NCBI GenBank assembly: GCA_950097015.1
Contig: CATNEN010000038.1
Coordinates: forward strand, 34,062,501 to 34,126,500
Length of the DNA: 64,000 nucleotides
Source of the DNA: Macrostomum hystrix
Taxonomy: Eukaryota > Platyhelminthes > Macrostomidae
Direction: 5' to 3'
In this document: piece by piece, positions 11,921-24,400 of the stretch
Layout: each line of letters starts with the position of its first letter
Numbering within the stretch: the stretch's first letter is position 1
Notes under the pieces: model-generated
The model's input: the letters and a program-made list of their open reading frames with translations, nothing else
The model's database searches: none
What the model was told of the DNA's origin: nothing
Made by a program: the position numbers and the translations under genes

Positions 11921-12737
11921 ACATCGCTTCTTTCTGCTTGTAATTATTTCTGTTGAAAGAACATCATGCGCCTTGATTCAATTTGAACTGATAAGTCATG
12001 TACTCGGTTCTTCAGTGTCACAGAAAATTCAGAAATTCAATTATTATTGCATAACATTAAAGAATCTTAGAATACAATGTCCTGCTCAAGGACATGAAAT
12101 TTAACCCTAAATTTCTTTCAATTAGGTTAGGATTTAGGACACAAATTCTTTGCATTGTCGCCTTAAGTTTTGTTATTTCTAAGCGTTATTCGTCACAATT
12201 CGTTCGTTCTTCAGTTCACTTTAATCTATACTACTGATTGCTTTATACAGTAGTAATGCTTGCGTTCTATTTTTTGTTGTGCCCTACAAACCATCGATGT
12301 ATAGAAAAAACGCTCTTATTTCTTTGAGTGTAAAAATATTCAAAAAATATAAGACTTTGATTAGCACTGAATGTTGTAAATGGCATACATGCTTTTCAAG
12401 CTGCAGTTATCTTCAATACAAGACAGGGGTGAGTTACAATTGAGTAACAAATATTAAAACGAAACGACAAGCAAAACCAAATATATTTTTAATGTCAGGA
12501 CAGTTAGTAATCTAGCTATATTACTCACCAGTATATAAAAAGAATTTCGCTGTGCAGAAATAGTTAAAATTCACAACGACAGAATTACCGAAATAAATGG
12601 ACACATATCAAAAAATACACAGAAACTTCCGGTTTCCGATTTTCTTTGTTTCTGAGAGCACAATAAAGTACATTTGAAAAGTCGTAGATTTTGAAAGTAA
12701 AATTAAGATCTGAGTCGCCTTCTAGTTCATCTTGGAC
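11921..12737. other. 3' regions of convergent USH1G and DEG/ENaC genes
   Basis: AT-rich DNA between two facing stop codons. An ATTAAA at about 12056 could serve USH1G polyadenylation. No other gene seen. Confidence 0.4.
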
Positions 12738-15700
12738 TCAAGCGGTGACGTCGATATCCAGATTACCAGAGACGGAGCTGACACTGAAACCATGGACAGC
12801 ATTTTGATTATTTCCACTTTTACCATCATGAGAAGTCGAAGCTCTTCCGGTCAGGGGTTTAATCCCCAGCCAGACTAGAAACTCAATGAGTTCCACCATC
12901 GTGATGATGCTGGCACCCATCCATAGACCTGTCGGGATTGGAAGTCACTAGATATTGTTTCCGAATTTTACCATAGACAGTGAATAAAATAGTGCTTGAT
13001 TAAACTCGCATGCAGTAAGTTCTGGATATTATTCACTGGCTTTTCCCCCAGTAAAAGTCCTCATTTAACAGTGCACTTTCTAGAGAATCTTTCTAATATT
13101 TGCCTTCCTCATAATTTGAGTGCTTGCGAACGATCTGTGCGAGTGTTTGCTGAACTGCCGATGTGCTCAAATTGATCGATGACCCAAGGTCAGCTCAGAG
13201 ACTGCACTCAGAATAGAAGTCGAGTGTTCGGCATTGTGAGGCTGAATATTTTAGTCTAGAATGGCGCCCGTAGTTACCTTGGATTCGAGTTTAAACGATC
13301 TTGACTGCATAAAGGCTTCGATTAAAAAGCTGGATTACTGTGGGCACATCGTTTGGTAACCCAATAATAATGATAAGTAATATTTGCAGGAGGGCTGCGG
13401 GCAAGGCCACATCAATTGGTGACACTAGACCCGCAGCCAGCGAGGAGGCAATTCTGCACATCTCGCTGACTCCTTAGTACACACGCACACAGATACTGTA
13501 CGGAGGCACACACTCACACACGAGTGTACATCTCAAGGGCGTACATTGCACGACAAGGCCCCAAGCCTTCTCTCCGCGGCTGCGCCCCAAATGAATGTGG
13601 CCTCGCCGCGGAATCGAACTCAGGGACCTTGGTGCAAAATCTGGCAAATGAATTAACCACTCTGCCACACATAAACTGTACACTGTACACGATAGTCCAC
13701 AACAGCTTCAGCTAACAAAACGATCTTCTTTCAGACAAAGAAGAAAGACAAAGTTGCACATCCGCAGCTAAAACTGCCCAGTCCATGGACTGTGGTGCCG
13801 CCACAACCAGTATGATTTCTTCCCCAGCAAATGCTGGAACTAACTTCAGAACTCAACTCGTTGATCGAACGTGGTTTCCTGTTTTCCTTAAAAATAAATA
13901 TCATGGATTAACAGTAGGACTGCCAAGCCATTTTTCGTCAGTTTTTGTACCAAAGGGAGGATTGCCCCGCCCCTGAAAATGTTTTTGGCAGCGCATGAAT
14001 GCTAACAGCGTTGGTTGGTGACTGATCGGTGACTTTATCTCACCGACCGTCGAGATAAAGGTGGTCGATCACCAAAGACGGAGATGATGCAGGCACATTC
14101 GGTTGACATGCTGATAAATTTCGAATGCCTGGCAAGGCCGCACTGAGGCGCAGTGCTAACTCAGGTACAGGGGTGTCTGAAATACACTAGCTTTTATTGG
14201 TAAACTCAGAACTTCGATTTCTCAGAACAAAACTTGATTCTTGTTTCAGAAAAATTTGACCCCTGTTCTTGAGTTTTGTGTGCTATGGGAAAATTACCCC
14301 CTTGGTAGTTCTCTGCTAATCATAATTGAAACAAGAACCCGTCGGAAGTTATCGAGAATGTGAAGTATTCCCCTTTGAAATTATAAGAAATTTCTTGAGT
14401 TTTCAAAGGGCGCCAAAGGGTGGGCCGTGCAGCCTCTAAAGAGCATGCAGCGATTGAGCAGCTGGCGATGGGGTCTTGTAAAAAACAATCTGAGAGCTCA
14501 CCTAGGATGCCGCCTAGGTCGGACAGCAGGTTTCGCAGCGGGTAGACCCAGTCCTCGCGGCTGTACAGCGAGCTGCTCCCGGCTCCGCGGAGCTCCAACA
14601 GGGCGAAGTAGCGAAACTTTGTGCCCACGGGTCGATTCTTGGCCTCCAGCAGGCTGCCGAGCAGACCTAGGCCGGACTCCGCTGCCCGACTCATCGCCCG
14701 ATTGATGTACAAATCGATGGAGCTGTTGGTGGCGTTCAGGGAATAATCGCTGGACTCGTTCGGCGGCCAGCGGGTGGAGGCTAGGCTCGTCTGAGTGGTG
14801 GAAATGCGGAGTTGCGATTATCTTTAATTAGTCTAACTAATTAGTCTAATTAGTCTAATTATGTCATTATGTGAGAGTGTAACTAACACTGCTATAGGGG
14901 AGTCGGTGGCGCTAACGCGTTTGCCTCTCGCACCACGGTCCTCATTTTTTGTGAAAAAAGTGACAAATTTCCGTTTCCAATTTCAGCCTCCTAAACGTTT
15001 TCTAAGAAACGTAGTTTCGCGTCCATCTACTCCTCGTGGTCCTTGTTACCTCCTCGTTAGCTGAAGGTCCACAGTCACTGTATGGCAGTCCCCACAGCGA
15101 TACTGCAAGTTAGTAGGTTTTTTTGTTATTAACCTGAAATTCAACTCGAGTGCAGAGGCGCTGACAGTTGGAGCCATCGGAGACGCTTTGTTGAATTTGG
15201 CGACGTCGCACGGCGTCGAAGCAGAGGGACGCGTGCTTCAACGGCTGCCAGATGGCCCAGTGGGCGCGGTAGAATGTCTCGAAGTCGATCTCGGAGGTCA
15301 AATTGATCACGGTCATATTGTTCACAATTGATGGCTCTGTTGGCGTGGGCTTGACGTCGACAAAGAAGGCCGGCTCCCACATGGCGTGGCACGGCTGCGC
15401 GGAGGGTCCAAGCAGGTCCGCCGGAACTAGCAGGTGGTCAGCCAGACAGCCGCAGTTGTTCAGGAAATCCAACTGGCGCTGCCTGATCAGGCAGTCTCGC
15501 TGGCCGGCAATAAAGGTCTGCTCCAAAGCGGAGCGGCCGGAGCCCTCGGCGTAGTTCACGTGACCCAGGCTATCTGTACAGCGGTAGGCGCTGCGGTCGA
15601 GCTTGGTCTCTACGCTGCGGGTCACCTTGGCGCTGACTCTCTGAGTCAGGGGTACATTGAAGCTGGTCGCCATGTCCGGCGTGGTACCTGTCAAATGATG

Positions 15701-18244
15701 GGTACATCTGACTTCTGCTTCATGGAGACCAATGGGGGCTCATTCAATGGGGACTCATCAGTTGGATATGACAGTGGACCCGAAGCCAGTGAGGAGGCCA
15801 TTAAATGCATCTGAGTCCTGAGCACACACGCATACAGATAATATACGCAGGCACACACTTGCACAGGTGTGTACATCTGCCTGACTTTCTGATCAGGCAG
15901 ATTATGCAGATGACTTCACGCCACACAGTGCCATGGCGGTTGACCCAAACGGGCGTAAAGTTCACAAAAAACCCTCCAAGCCATTTTTTTGCAGCTGCGC
16001 CCCAAAGTCTGTGGCGTCACTTCGGAATCGAACTCAGGGACCTTGGTGCGAGAAGCAAATGCGTTATCCGCTTTGCCACTCACCCCCACTAGCACAGTGT
16101 TAAGCGCTTCATGCCTTCTGTCTGAGAGTGTCCTGAATTTCACCTCTTTCGTTTGTTATTTATTGGCACTTAAATTTGTTTTCCTACCCTCTCCTTGCTC
16201 GGCGATTGGTCATGGTATCTTTGTTCTCTTCATCTCTCTCTCTTGTCCAATCGTGTTTTTCACCCCTTCCTCTTCATCTCTTACCCTCTGGCTCGTCCCC
16301 CCAATTCTCTTACCCCCAAACCCCCCTTCTTATCTCGTGTTATTGAAATACTATAAGTGACATTGAATTGCGGTCTTAGAGGTCCTCACACACTTCACAA
16401 GTTTAATGCGGACGAGTCGGTCTTTTACTGCGAATACTATTTAATAAATAAGTAGCAAGCAAATCAAGTAAGGCCCGGACGGATGCCGGTATGTCATTAG
16501 TATGGGTTTGACTGGTCAACAGTTATGATCCTATTTCAGATAAATATTTTTCGTCCAGGAATTGACGAGCTCAAACGACAGATGTAATTAAATTTCTTCT
16601 GATGCGAGTAAATGACGGTTAATGCCTTGAGGCAAAGGAAAAATTATGACTGTCAACTAACCGGTAGGGCTTTTTAAGTCTTTTGATGTCGTTAGTTCCC
16701 AGTTTCATTTTCAGACAGCCTCCTTTTTCTGCAGCTTGTTGCATCAATAATTTTATCTTAAACAGTTAAGCAAGCTCATTGTAAACACGAACAAGCTACA
16801 CAGCAATCCGGGGGTTGTAAGCCCAGTGGTTAGGGCGTCGGACTCATGACTTGAAGGTCGGAAGTTCGATTCCAGACTCAACTGGAAAAATACTGTGTCC
16901 TTTAGCAAGACACTTAACTCTGTGTTGCTTGAGTTCACCCAGCTGTTAGATGGGTGCCAGCATCAGCAGCTGGTAACAGACAGGGCAATTTTACCTGGAG
17001 AAGCCGAATACCCAAACCGAATGATCGATTTTCGTGAAAGTCCACCATATGGATCAAAACATTCCAGGAGGGCTGCAGGCAATGGCACATCATTTGGTGA
17101 CACTAGACCCGCAGTCAGCGAGGAGGAAATTCTGCCCATTTCGCTGACACAGATACTTTACGCAGGCACACGCTCACACAGGCGTGTACATCTGCCCTGA
17201 CTTTATCATCGTCAGGCAGTGTACTCTTCACTGTGGCTTGGAGGTTGGCCCTCAAGGGCGCGTCAATTGCGTCAATTGCACGTCAAGCCCTCAAGACTTC
17301 TCTCCGCAGCTGCGCCCCAAATAAATGTGGCCTCGCCGTGGAATCGAACTTAGGGACCGTGGTGCGAGAGGCAAACGCGATAACTGCTCTGACACCGACC
17401 CCCCTTACTCGTAAGTATCATTTATCGATTTGAAAGCTTCAAAGCCAATTTTCTAAGCTTCCGACAGCTCGAAAAAGGCTTCTCCAGGGTAGAAAAGCCT
17501 AATACTCTCACCAGGCTCATGAAGGCTGACGGAGAAACCCGGAATGTGGTTGATCTCCTCCTCCTCGGTCAGGAAACTGTTTGCATTTGAGTAGAGCAAC
17601 AGGAAGAGGCCTCTGCCCTCCTCCGTCTGAGCGGCAGCGCTGCGGTCGCTCGGCGTGAAAGTGAAACAGAGGAAGCGCGCGGGGTCGCGAAACTCGACGA
17701 ACTCGCGCTGGAAGTCGCATTCGCGCGAGTTGAAGGTGCAAGCGACCACGGTGTCGCGCAGAGTCTGGAACTGCTGCGAGCGGTACGCGACCTGCTTTAG
17801 GCTGAACATGCCGTCATCGTAGGAACTGTACGGATAGTACGGGATCACAGGCTTGGACTCGTTCGATTTGATCCGGAACCAGATGCGAGCCAAGTCGTAA
17901 GTCATATCATAAACTGATCGATTGCTGCCGTACTGGTTTGGAATAGGCGAGTTCGCGTAGTAGTAGTGAATGTAATCGTTGGGGCACAATGTCACCGACG
18001 GGAACTTGAAGTCGTCTAGACCTTCGAAGACCTCCGTGTTGACCGGGAATTCTAGATAGCGAGTCAGCAGCTGGCCCAAATGAACAAAGAAGCCGACAAA
18101 TGTGCCGATGACAAACAGGAACCAGACGGCCCGATAGAGAAGGGGGCCGTCACCCAGTCGACGTACCCCGTGAATTGTTGTTTCCTTGGAGAATGACTTG
18201 CTAATCTCAGCCCTGGAAGAGCCTTTGAAGCTGAGAAAATGCAT
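12738..18244 (-). CDS. DEG/ENaC/ASIC-family sodium channel subunit, four exons
   Basis: Exons on the minus strand: 18244-17512, 15687-15134, 14790-14502 and 12928-12738. All have GT-AG borders and the phases add up to a 588-residue ORF. The first in-frame ATG at 18244 is the chosen start. Seen in order: the HG gating dipeptide (residues 25-26, TIHGVRR), TM1 at about 37-60, FPSVTLCP at 81-88, and a large Cys-containing ectodomain. The ectodomain ends in the family pattern NNCGC, a paired-Cys LCTRVEF segment and STRWPP. YPLRNLLSDLGGILGLWMGAS leads into TM2, with the G-A-S selectivity filter at 530-532, and a short cytoplasmic tail follows. Family role: trimeric amiloride-sensitive cation channel; the lineage also includes peptide-gated FaNaC and acid-gated ASICs. 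The ligand cannot be inferred. Intron 1 carries two SINE families, intron 2 a solo transposon end, intron 3 a SINE. Confidence 0.9.
13363..13675 (-). mobile_element. tRNA-derived SINE, family 1 (copy 2)
   Basis: In DEG/ENaC intron 3. Shares the family 1 body (GGAGGGCTGCGGGCAA; CTCCGCGGCTGCGCCCCAAA on the plus strand), an AAT-rich tail at 13363 and a B-box-like region near 13615. The A-box side is mutated. Confidence 0.85.
13770..13815. repeat. SINE family 2 tail relic
   Basis: Contains the exact palindrome CAGTCCATGGACTG (13779-13792) followed by GTGCCGCCACAACCA, resembling the palindrome-containing end of family 2. The rest of the element is absent. Confidence 0.5.
14895..14943 (+). mobile_element. 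Truncated SINE family 1 head (plus strand)
   Basis: Reads GGGGAGTCGGTGGCGCTAACGCGTTTGCC then CTCGCACCACGGTCC, broken here for brevity; this is the tRNA-like head of family 1 alone. It is the only plus-strand copy and abuts a transposon-end relic in DEG/ENaC intron 2. Confidence 0.7.
14947..15045. mobile_element. Solo terminal inverted repeat relic of the 29.4-34.0 kb element family
   Basis: Matches the right end of the large element: GAAAAAAGTG, TTTCAGCCT, TTTTCTAAGAAACG, then a CGTCC-to-GTGGTCCTTG terminus at 15045. The opposite end is not present. Confidence 0.7.
15735..16089 (-). mobile_element. tRNA-derived SINE, family 1 (diverged copy 3)
   Basis: In DEG/ENaC intron 1, near the exon 2 acceptor. 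Retains GCCAGTGAGGAGGC, CACACACGCATACAG, GCTGCGCCCCAAAG and the B-box side GGAATCGAACTC. Most diverged of the long copies. Confidence 0.82.
16090..16808. other. DEG/ENaC intron 1, unique part
   Basis: Intronic DNA with a CT-rich section near 16180-16330. No gene or repeat recognised. Confidence 0.45.
16809..17060 (+). mobile_element. tRNA-derived SINE, family 2 (plus-strand copy)
   Basis: Head AGCCCAGTGGTTAGGGCG (A box) and GAAGTTCGATTCCAG (B box). A central domain GTGTCCTTTAGCAAGACACT follows, then CACCCAGCTGTTAGATGGGT. Directly abuts a family 1 copy in the opposite orientation. Confidence 0.85.
17061..17404 (-). mobile_element. tRNA-derived SINE, family 1 (copy 4)
   Basis: Same structure as the copy at 91-454, with the head at 17404 and GGAGGGCTGCAGGCAATGGC near the tail end. 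Ends about 110 bp from the donor of DEG/ENaC exon 1. Confidence 0.87.
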
Positions 18245-18690
18245 TTTAGAAGTCTTAGAAGACACAATTGAACAGTGCGTGTATGAGCAAAGCGTCGACA
18301 AAAATTTTCGAAGTACAGGTATTTATGTGATTGATTCTTTTTAGTCGCGCTGGTCAAGCAATGTGATTGGCTGCACGAAATTGAACTATGTATATACTAA
18401 GAAAACGAAGAATTTTCTGCATGCTTAACTAATTAGATAATCCACTGCATATGGTGCTGGAGGCCTCAGCTGCGACCAGAAATCCACAAGGACCGCTTTA
18501 AGATAAGGAAAAACCTTTTAGTAGGCAAGATAATTTTTTTGTATGATTACAAGAGAATATATCACAGTAAGAGGATCTTTACTCAGTATATTTAGTTAAG
18601 CTCGAATGTTTTATGATATGTTGTTGTTACAGGGCCTTTCGGCTAGGCGGGAGAAGATAAATAAATGCTGGCATCCACTTTAAAAATGAT
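18245..18690. other. Upstream region of the DEG/ENaC gene
   Basis: Presumed promoter/5' UTR side of the minus-strand channel gene. No convincing core promoter element identified. Confidence 0.35.
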
Positions 18691-19345
18691 TAGAAAGATT
18701 GGAACCTGAAGGACTTGGGCTCGAGCCCTGAAGGAGTCGAAAGACAGGATCCTGAAGGACTTGTAATCGAGCACTGATCAAGGATTTTGAATCGAGCCCC
18801 GAAGGACTTGGAATCGAGGCCTGAAGGAATCGACAGACAGGATCCTGACATACTTAGTTAGGATCGAGCCCTGAAGGAGTCGAAAGACAGGATTCTGAAG
18901 GACTTGGAATCGAGCACTGAAGGACTTAGAATCGAGGCCTGAAGGAGTCGAAAGACAGGATTCTGAAGGACTTGTAATCGAGCACTGAAGGATTTTGAAT
19001 CGAGCCCCGAAGGACTTAGAATCGAGGCCTGAAGGACTTGGAATCGAGCCCTGAAGGACTTGGAATCGAGGCCTGAAGGAATCCACAGACAGGATCCTGA
19101 CATACTTAGTTAGGATCGAGCCCTGAAGGAGTCGAAAGACAGGATCCTGACATACTTAGTTAGGATCGAGCCCTGAAGGAGTCGAAAGACAGGATTCTGA
19201 AGGACTTGGAATCGAGCGCTGAAGAACTTGGAATCGAGCGCTAAAGGACTTGGAATCGAGCGCTGAAGAACTTGGAATCGAGCGCTAAAGGACTTGAAAT
19301 TGAGCGCTAAAGGAGTCGAAAGACAGGATTATGAAGAACTTGGAA
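18690..19345. repeat. ~19-bp minisatellite (GAAGGACTTGGAATCGAGC)
   Basis: Units of GAAGGACTTGGAATCGAGC interspersed with a longer variant holding GAGTCGAAAGACAGGATCCT. Related words recur at 24.63-24.67 kb. Confidence 0.93.
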
Positions 19346-20570
19346 TCAGGCACTGGGCATTTTGTTGCAGTGGATTTATTTATTTTCTTGAATTCTTTAA
19401 ACAATTAAACAGCCAGTAGGCCCTCGTAAAGCAATTGTTGTCAAAAACTGCGGACGCTGGTTCTTTCCATTGGCTAGAATTTAACTGATCATAGCCATAG
19501 ACAAAAATCTCGCACACACAGCTACAGATTAATAATTTGATAGGAGTTTGTAGTCTATGGTAGAAACCAGAAGCCAGTAGGTTGCATTAAAACTACAATG
19601 GTTCTACGAGTAGTTATCACTAAAATAGTATTTAAGTGTCTGCATCGGGCGGAATTACACTACTTTAAGTAGCTCGAATAGCACGGGCATAACAGTATGC
19701 AATATGATAAATAACTATCAGACAAAAAACTATATTTTTATGTTTGAACAATGCCGCTGCTCCAATGACGAAAAACTCATTTTAGATCGATTTATATATT
19801 TTTCGGATTTTCAGAAACCGTTTGAAACTTAAGGATGCGAATAAATATGTGTTTATATTTTATTAAACATAATGAAACACGACAGCCTACATTTTCATTT
19901 TTAATAAATCCTGACTATTTAACGGACCAAAATAAGAAAAATGAAATGAAACATAAATAGGACAAAAAAAATAATAACGATTTTAAAGGCAAAAAAACAA
20001 AAACCCACCATTTAGATTACCTTAACTTCCACATGCGTTTTAGCATAACCCTACTACTCCCTAAAAAGTTTCATAAGACATTTCGAAAATTGAAATCACA
20101 CAGGAAAAAATAATTTGTATAAATTTTACAAAATTTCTAGTAGAAGGATCCGATTATTCAATTGAAAAATGGATTAGCGACAATGCTACCTTTTATTAAA
20201 TACGAGTCGCTAGCAACCGACAAGAATAAGCGCGTGAGATGGGGACCAAAGGCGAGGTACAAAAACGGACAAATGGACCTATTAAATGGTGCATTTAATA
20301 GCTCACTTCGTTAAATATAGTAAAATGCCACACTTACTACTCACTAGACAACAGCTAGTAACACAAAACTATAAAAATTCACATTTTTTATGAAGAAAAG
20401 TGCTCTAAGTAGTGAAAAGGCTTCTATAATCAGTAAAAAATAACGTTAAATAACACTTTCTCATTAGCAGTCACTGACACAGGAGAAAAAGCAATTGCTA
20501 ATACACTAAAAGCTAACAAATCATTTCTAAACCTTACAGAAACAGTCCAGGAGCTCTGCAAAACTTCAAA
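19346..20570. other. AT-rich intergenic DNA, nothing recognised
   Basis: Poly-A/T-rich and unique-looking; no exon or repeat family supported. Confidence 0.45.
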
Positions 20571-20905
20571 ACTATCAGCTGACACACTGAAGTCACAGTG
20601 GGCTAACAGCTGACACACTGAAGTCACGGGGAGTTAACAGCTGACACACTGAAGTCACGGGCAGTTAACAGCTGACACACTGAAGTCACGGGGAGTTAAC
20701 AGCTGACACACTGAAGTCACGGGGAGTTAACAGCTGACACACTGAAGTCACGGGCAGTTAACAGCTGACACACTGAAGTCACGGGGAGTTAACAGCTGAC
20801 ACACTGAAGTCACGGGCAGTTAACAGCCGACACACTGAAGTCACGGGCAGTTAACAGCTGACACACTGAAGTCACGGGGAGTTAACAGCTGACACACTGA
20901 AGTCA
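20571..20905. repeat. 31-bp minisatellite, ~11 copies
   Basis: Units containing CAGCTGACACACTGAAGTCA followed by CGGGGAGTTAA or CGGGCAGTTAA. Very low divergence between units. Confidence 0.95.
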
Positions 20906-21438
20906 CTGTCAAACTTCCATATTTTACCTAAAATAAATTAGCAATTGAAATATGCTATTTTGATGAATTTCTGTGGTGACTCGCAATTTGAAACTGTACT
21001 TTACAGCCAAGTGGTAGAATAGGCAAATTTACGACGTAGACAAATTAAATAGGAAACAAAATTAAGAGGAAATGATAGAAGACATGAACACAATAATCTG
21101 TCAGTCAATCAATAAATAACAGACTTGAATATTGGTAAGCAATAAGTCAATGAAAATTAGATTAGCCGAATGTGCAGCAAGCTGATTGTGGCGAAAATTA
21201 ATTGGGATATGCACAGAGAAATATTCAAGTAAACAAGAAACTAGTTCAGTAAATAGTGGTTTTGTTTGGTTACGTTCAACAGAAATTAGCAAACATATTG
21301 TTATTGATTTTTAAATACAACTGTCATTAGAATCAGGCGGGAAATATAATTACAAATCCAGGACATAGGAGGCTTAAATATGATTATTAATAATTCTAGA
21401 TTATAGCTCGCGATTATAGCTCGCTCTCCGGTGTGAGC
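20906..21438. other. Downstream flank of MATH-BTB gene
   Basis: AT-rich, nothing recognised. Presumed 3' UTR side of the minus-strand gene. Confidence 0.4.
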
Positions 21439-24400
21439 TCAGATGCTGCATTTCTTCACCTTGGCCGATGGACCGGAGGCGTCACACGAGGTTGACAGTC
21501 GGTGCTTGCGTTTCAACACCTGCCGCATGAGTTCAACGCTGGTGTCTGGACAGTCGCGAGTGAACTCTAACCAATCAGGCGAGGCCAGGATGCCGTCCGG
21601 GCAGTCGCGAACGCACCTGATGCAAGCGGCTTTCAGGTGTTCGCAATCGTACAGCCAGGCTAGGCGAACGCAGCTGACTAGGTTGTCAGGAGTCAGCGAA
21701 GATGACAGCCGACGGGAGCAAAGGTCGATTAGGGACTTCACCTGGGTGCAGGGTAATGGTTAGCGTAAGATACTTAGGTAGCTATGGGATTGATTGACAG
21801 GCATTGGTGGCTATGAGATTGATTGACAGGCATTGGTAGCTATGGGATTGATTGACAGGCATTGGTAGCTATGGGATTGATTGACAGGCATTGGTAGCTA
21901 TGGGATTGATTGACAGGGATTGGTAGCTATGGGATTGATTGACAGGCATTGGTAGCTATGGGATTGATTGACAGGCATTGGTAGCTATGGGATTGATTGA
22001 CAGGGATTGGTAGCTATGAGATTGATTGACAGGCATTGGTAGTAATGGGATTGATTGACAGGCATTGGTAGCTATGAGATTGATTAACAGGCATTGGTGG
22101 CTATGAGATTGATTGACAGGCATTGGTAGTAATGGGATTGATTGACAGGGATTGGTAGCTATGAGATTGATTGACAGGCATTGGTAGTAATGGGATTGAT
22201 TGACAGGCATTGGTAGCTATGAGATTGATTAACAGGCATTGGTGGCTATGAGATTGATTGACAGGCATTGGTAGCTATGGGATTGATTGACAGGCATTGG
22301 TAGCTATGGGATTGATTAAAAGGCATTGGTAGCTATGGGATTGATTGACAGGCATTGGTAGCTATGGGATTGATTGACAGGGATTGGTAGCTATGAGATT
22401 GATTGACAGGCATTGGTAGTAATGGGATTGATTGACAGGCATTGGTAGCTATGAGATTGATTAACAGGCATTGGTGGCTATGAGATTGATTGACAGGCAT
22501 TGGTAGCTATGGGATTGATTGACAGGCATTGGTAGCTATGGGATTGATTGACAGGCATTGGTAGCTATGGGATTGATTGACAGGCATTGGTAGCTATGGG
22601 ATTGATTGACAGGCATTGGTAGCTATGGGATTGATTGACAGGCATTGGTAGCTATGGGATTTATTGACAGGCATTGGTAGCTATAGGGTTTATTGACAGG
22701 CATTGGTAGCTATGGGATTTATTGACAGGCATTGGTAGCTATTGGATTGATTGACAGGCATTGGTAGCTATGGGATTTATTGACAGGGATTGGTAGCTAT
22801 GAGATTGATTGACAGGCATTGGTAGTAATGGGATTGATTGACAGGCATTGGTAGCTATGAGATTGATTAACAGGCATTGGTGGCTATGAGATTGATTGAC
22901 AGGCATTGGTAGCTATGGGATTGATTGACAGGCATTGGTAGCTATGGGATTGATTGACAGGCATTGGTAGCTATGGGATTGATTGACAGGCATTGGTAGC
23001 TATGGGATTGATTGACAGGCATTGGTAGCTATGGGGTTGATTGACAGGCATTGGTAGCTATGGGATTTATTGACAGGCATTGGTAGCTATAGGGTTTATC
23101 GACAGGCATTGGTAGCTATGGGATTTATTGACAGACATTGGTAGCTATTGGATTGATTGACAGGCATTGGTAGCTATGGGATTTATTGACAGGCATTGGT
23201 AGCTATGGGATTGATTGACAGGCATTGGTAGCTATGGGATTTATTGACAGGCATTGGTAGCTATGGGATTGATTGACAGGCATTGGTAGCTATTGGATTG
23301 ATTGACAGGCATTGGTAGCTATGGGATTTATTGACAGGCATTGGTAGCTATGGGATTGATTGACAGGCATTGGTAGCTATGGGATTTATTGACAGGCATT
23401 GGTAGCTATAGGGTTTATTGACAGGCATTGGTAGCTATAGGATTGATTGACAGGCATTGGTAGCAATAGGGTTGATTGACAGGCATTGGTAGCTATGGGA
23501 TTGATTAACAGGCATTGGTAGCTATGGGATTGATTGACAGGCATTGGTGGCTATGAGATTGATTGACAGGCATTGGTAGCTAAGGGATTGATTAACAGGC
23601 ATTGGTAGCTATGGGATTGATTGACAGGCATTGGTGGCTATGAGATTGATTGACAGGCATTGGTGGCTATGAGATTGATTGACAGGCATTGGTAGCTATG
23701 GGATTGATTGACAGGCATTGGTAGCTATGGGATTGATTGACAGGCATTGGTAGCTATGGGGTTGATTGACAGGCATTGGTAGCTATGGGGTTGATTGACA
23801 GGTATTAGTAGCTATTGGGGTTGATTGACACATTGTTGGCCACAGGATCAAGAGAAAGATGTCTAATTGACATATTCGTGAAGGGTAACTGACTGATGGA
23901 TTTGTGATAGTTGACTGAGTGAGCTGAGACTAACCATACCTGGTACAGGTGGGCCATTTTAAGCAACTCCAACGCTCGCTCCTGCAACTCGTAGCCGCTG
24001 ATACGTCCGCCGTACAAATAGACAAAGAACAATCTGATAGTCTCAGGTGAGAACGTGTCGATGGCAATCTCGGACATAGCGGACTCCTTGCATGAGTTGG
24101 AGATCATAGCCGCGAATACCTCGCTTCGGACGCACAGTACGCATTTGTGCACATGCAGTATGGCATTATCGGGCCCTAAGATGCGCAGATCGGAGAATGC
24201 CCCATCGGTTAATAGGCCGCTAAAATCGCATGCCTCCATCTGGTAGAAGATTAGATCACCATCTGGACCGTCGACAAGAGGGCTGCACGGCCTGGCGCCG
24301 GGGAAATGCGCCAACGTGTGCGGCTGCTGGCAGCCCTGGCATTGTCGGCCGGCGACAGTGGCAACGTCCGACAGTGTTTCCTCTATGGAGAATTCTACCT

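Noticed and set aside
15434-15814. Plus-strand ORF opposite DEG/ENaC exon 2
   Set aside because: Antisense shadow of a well-supported exon, running on into a SINE.
20571-23832. CRISPR-like direct repeats
   Set aside because: Units of 29-31 bp are directly adjacent with no unique spacers, no cas genes exist, and the window is eukaryotic.
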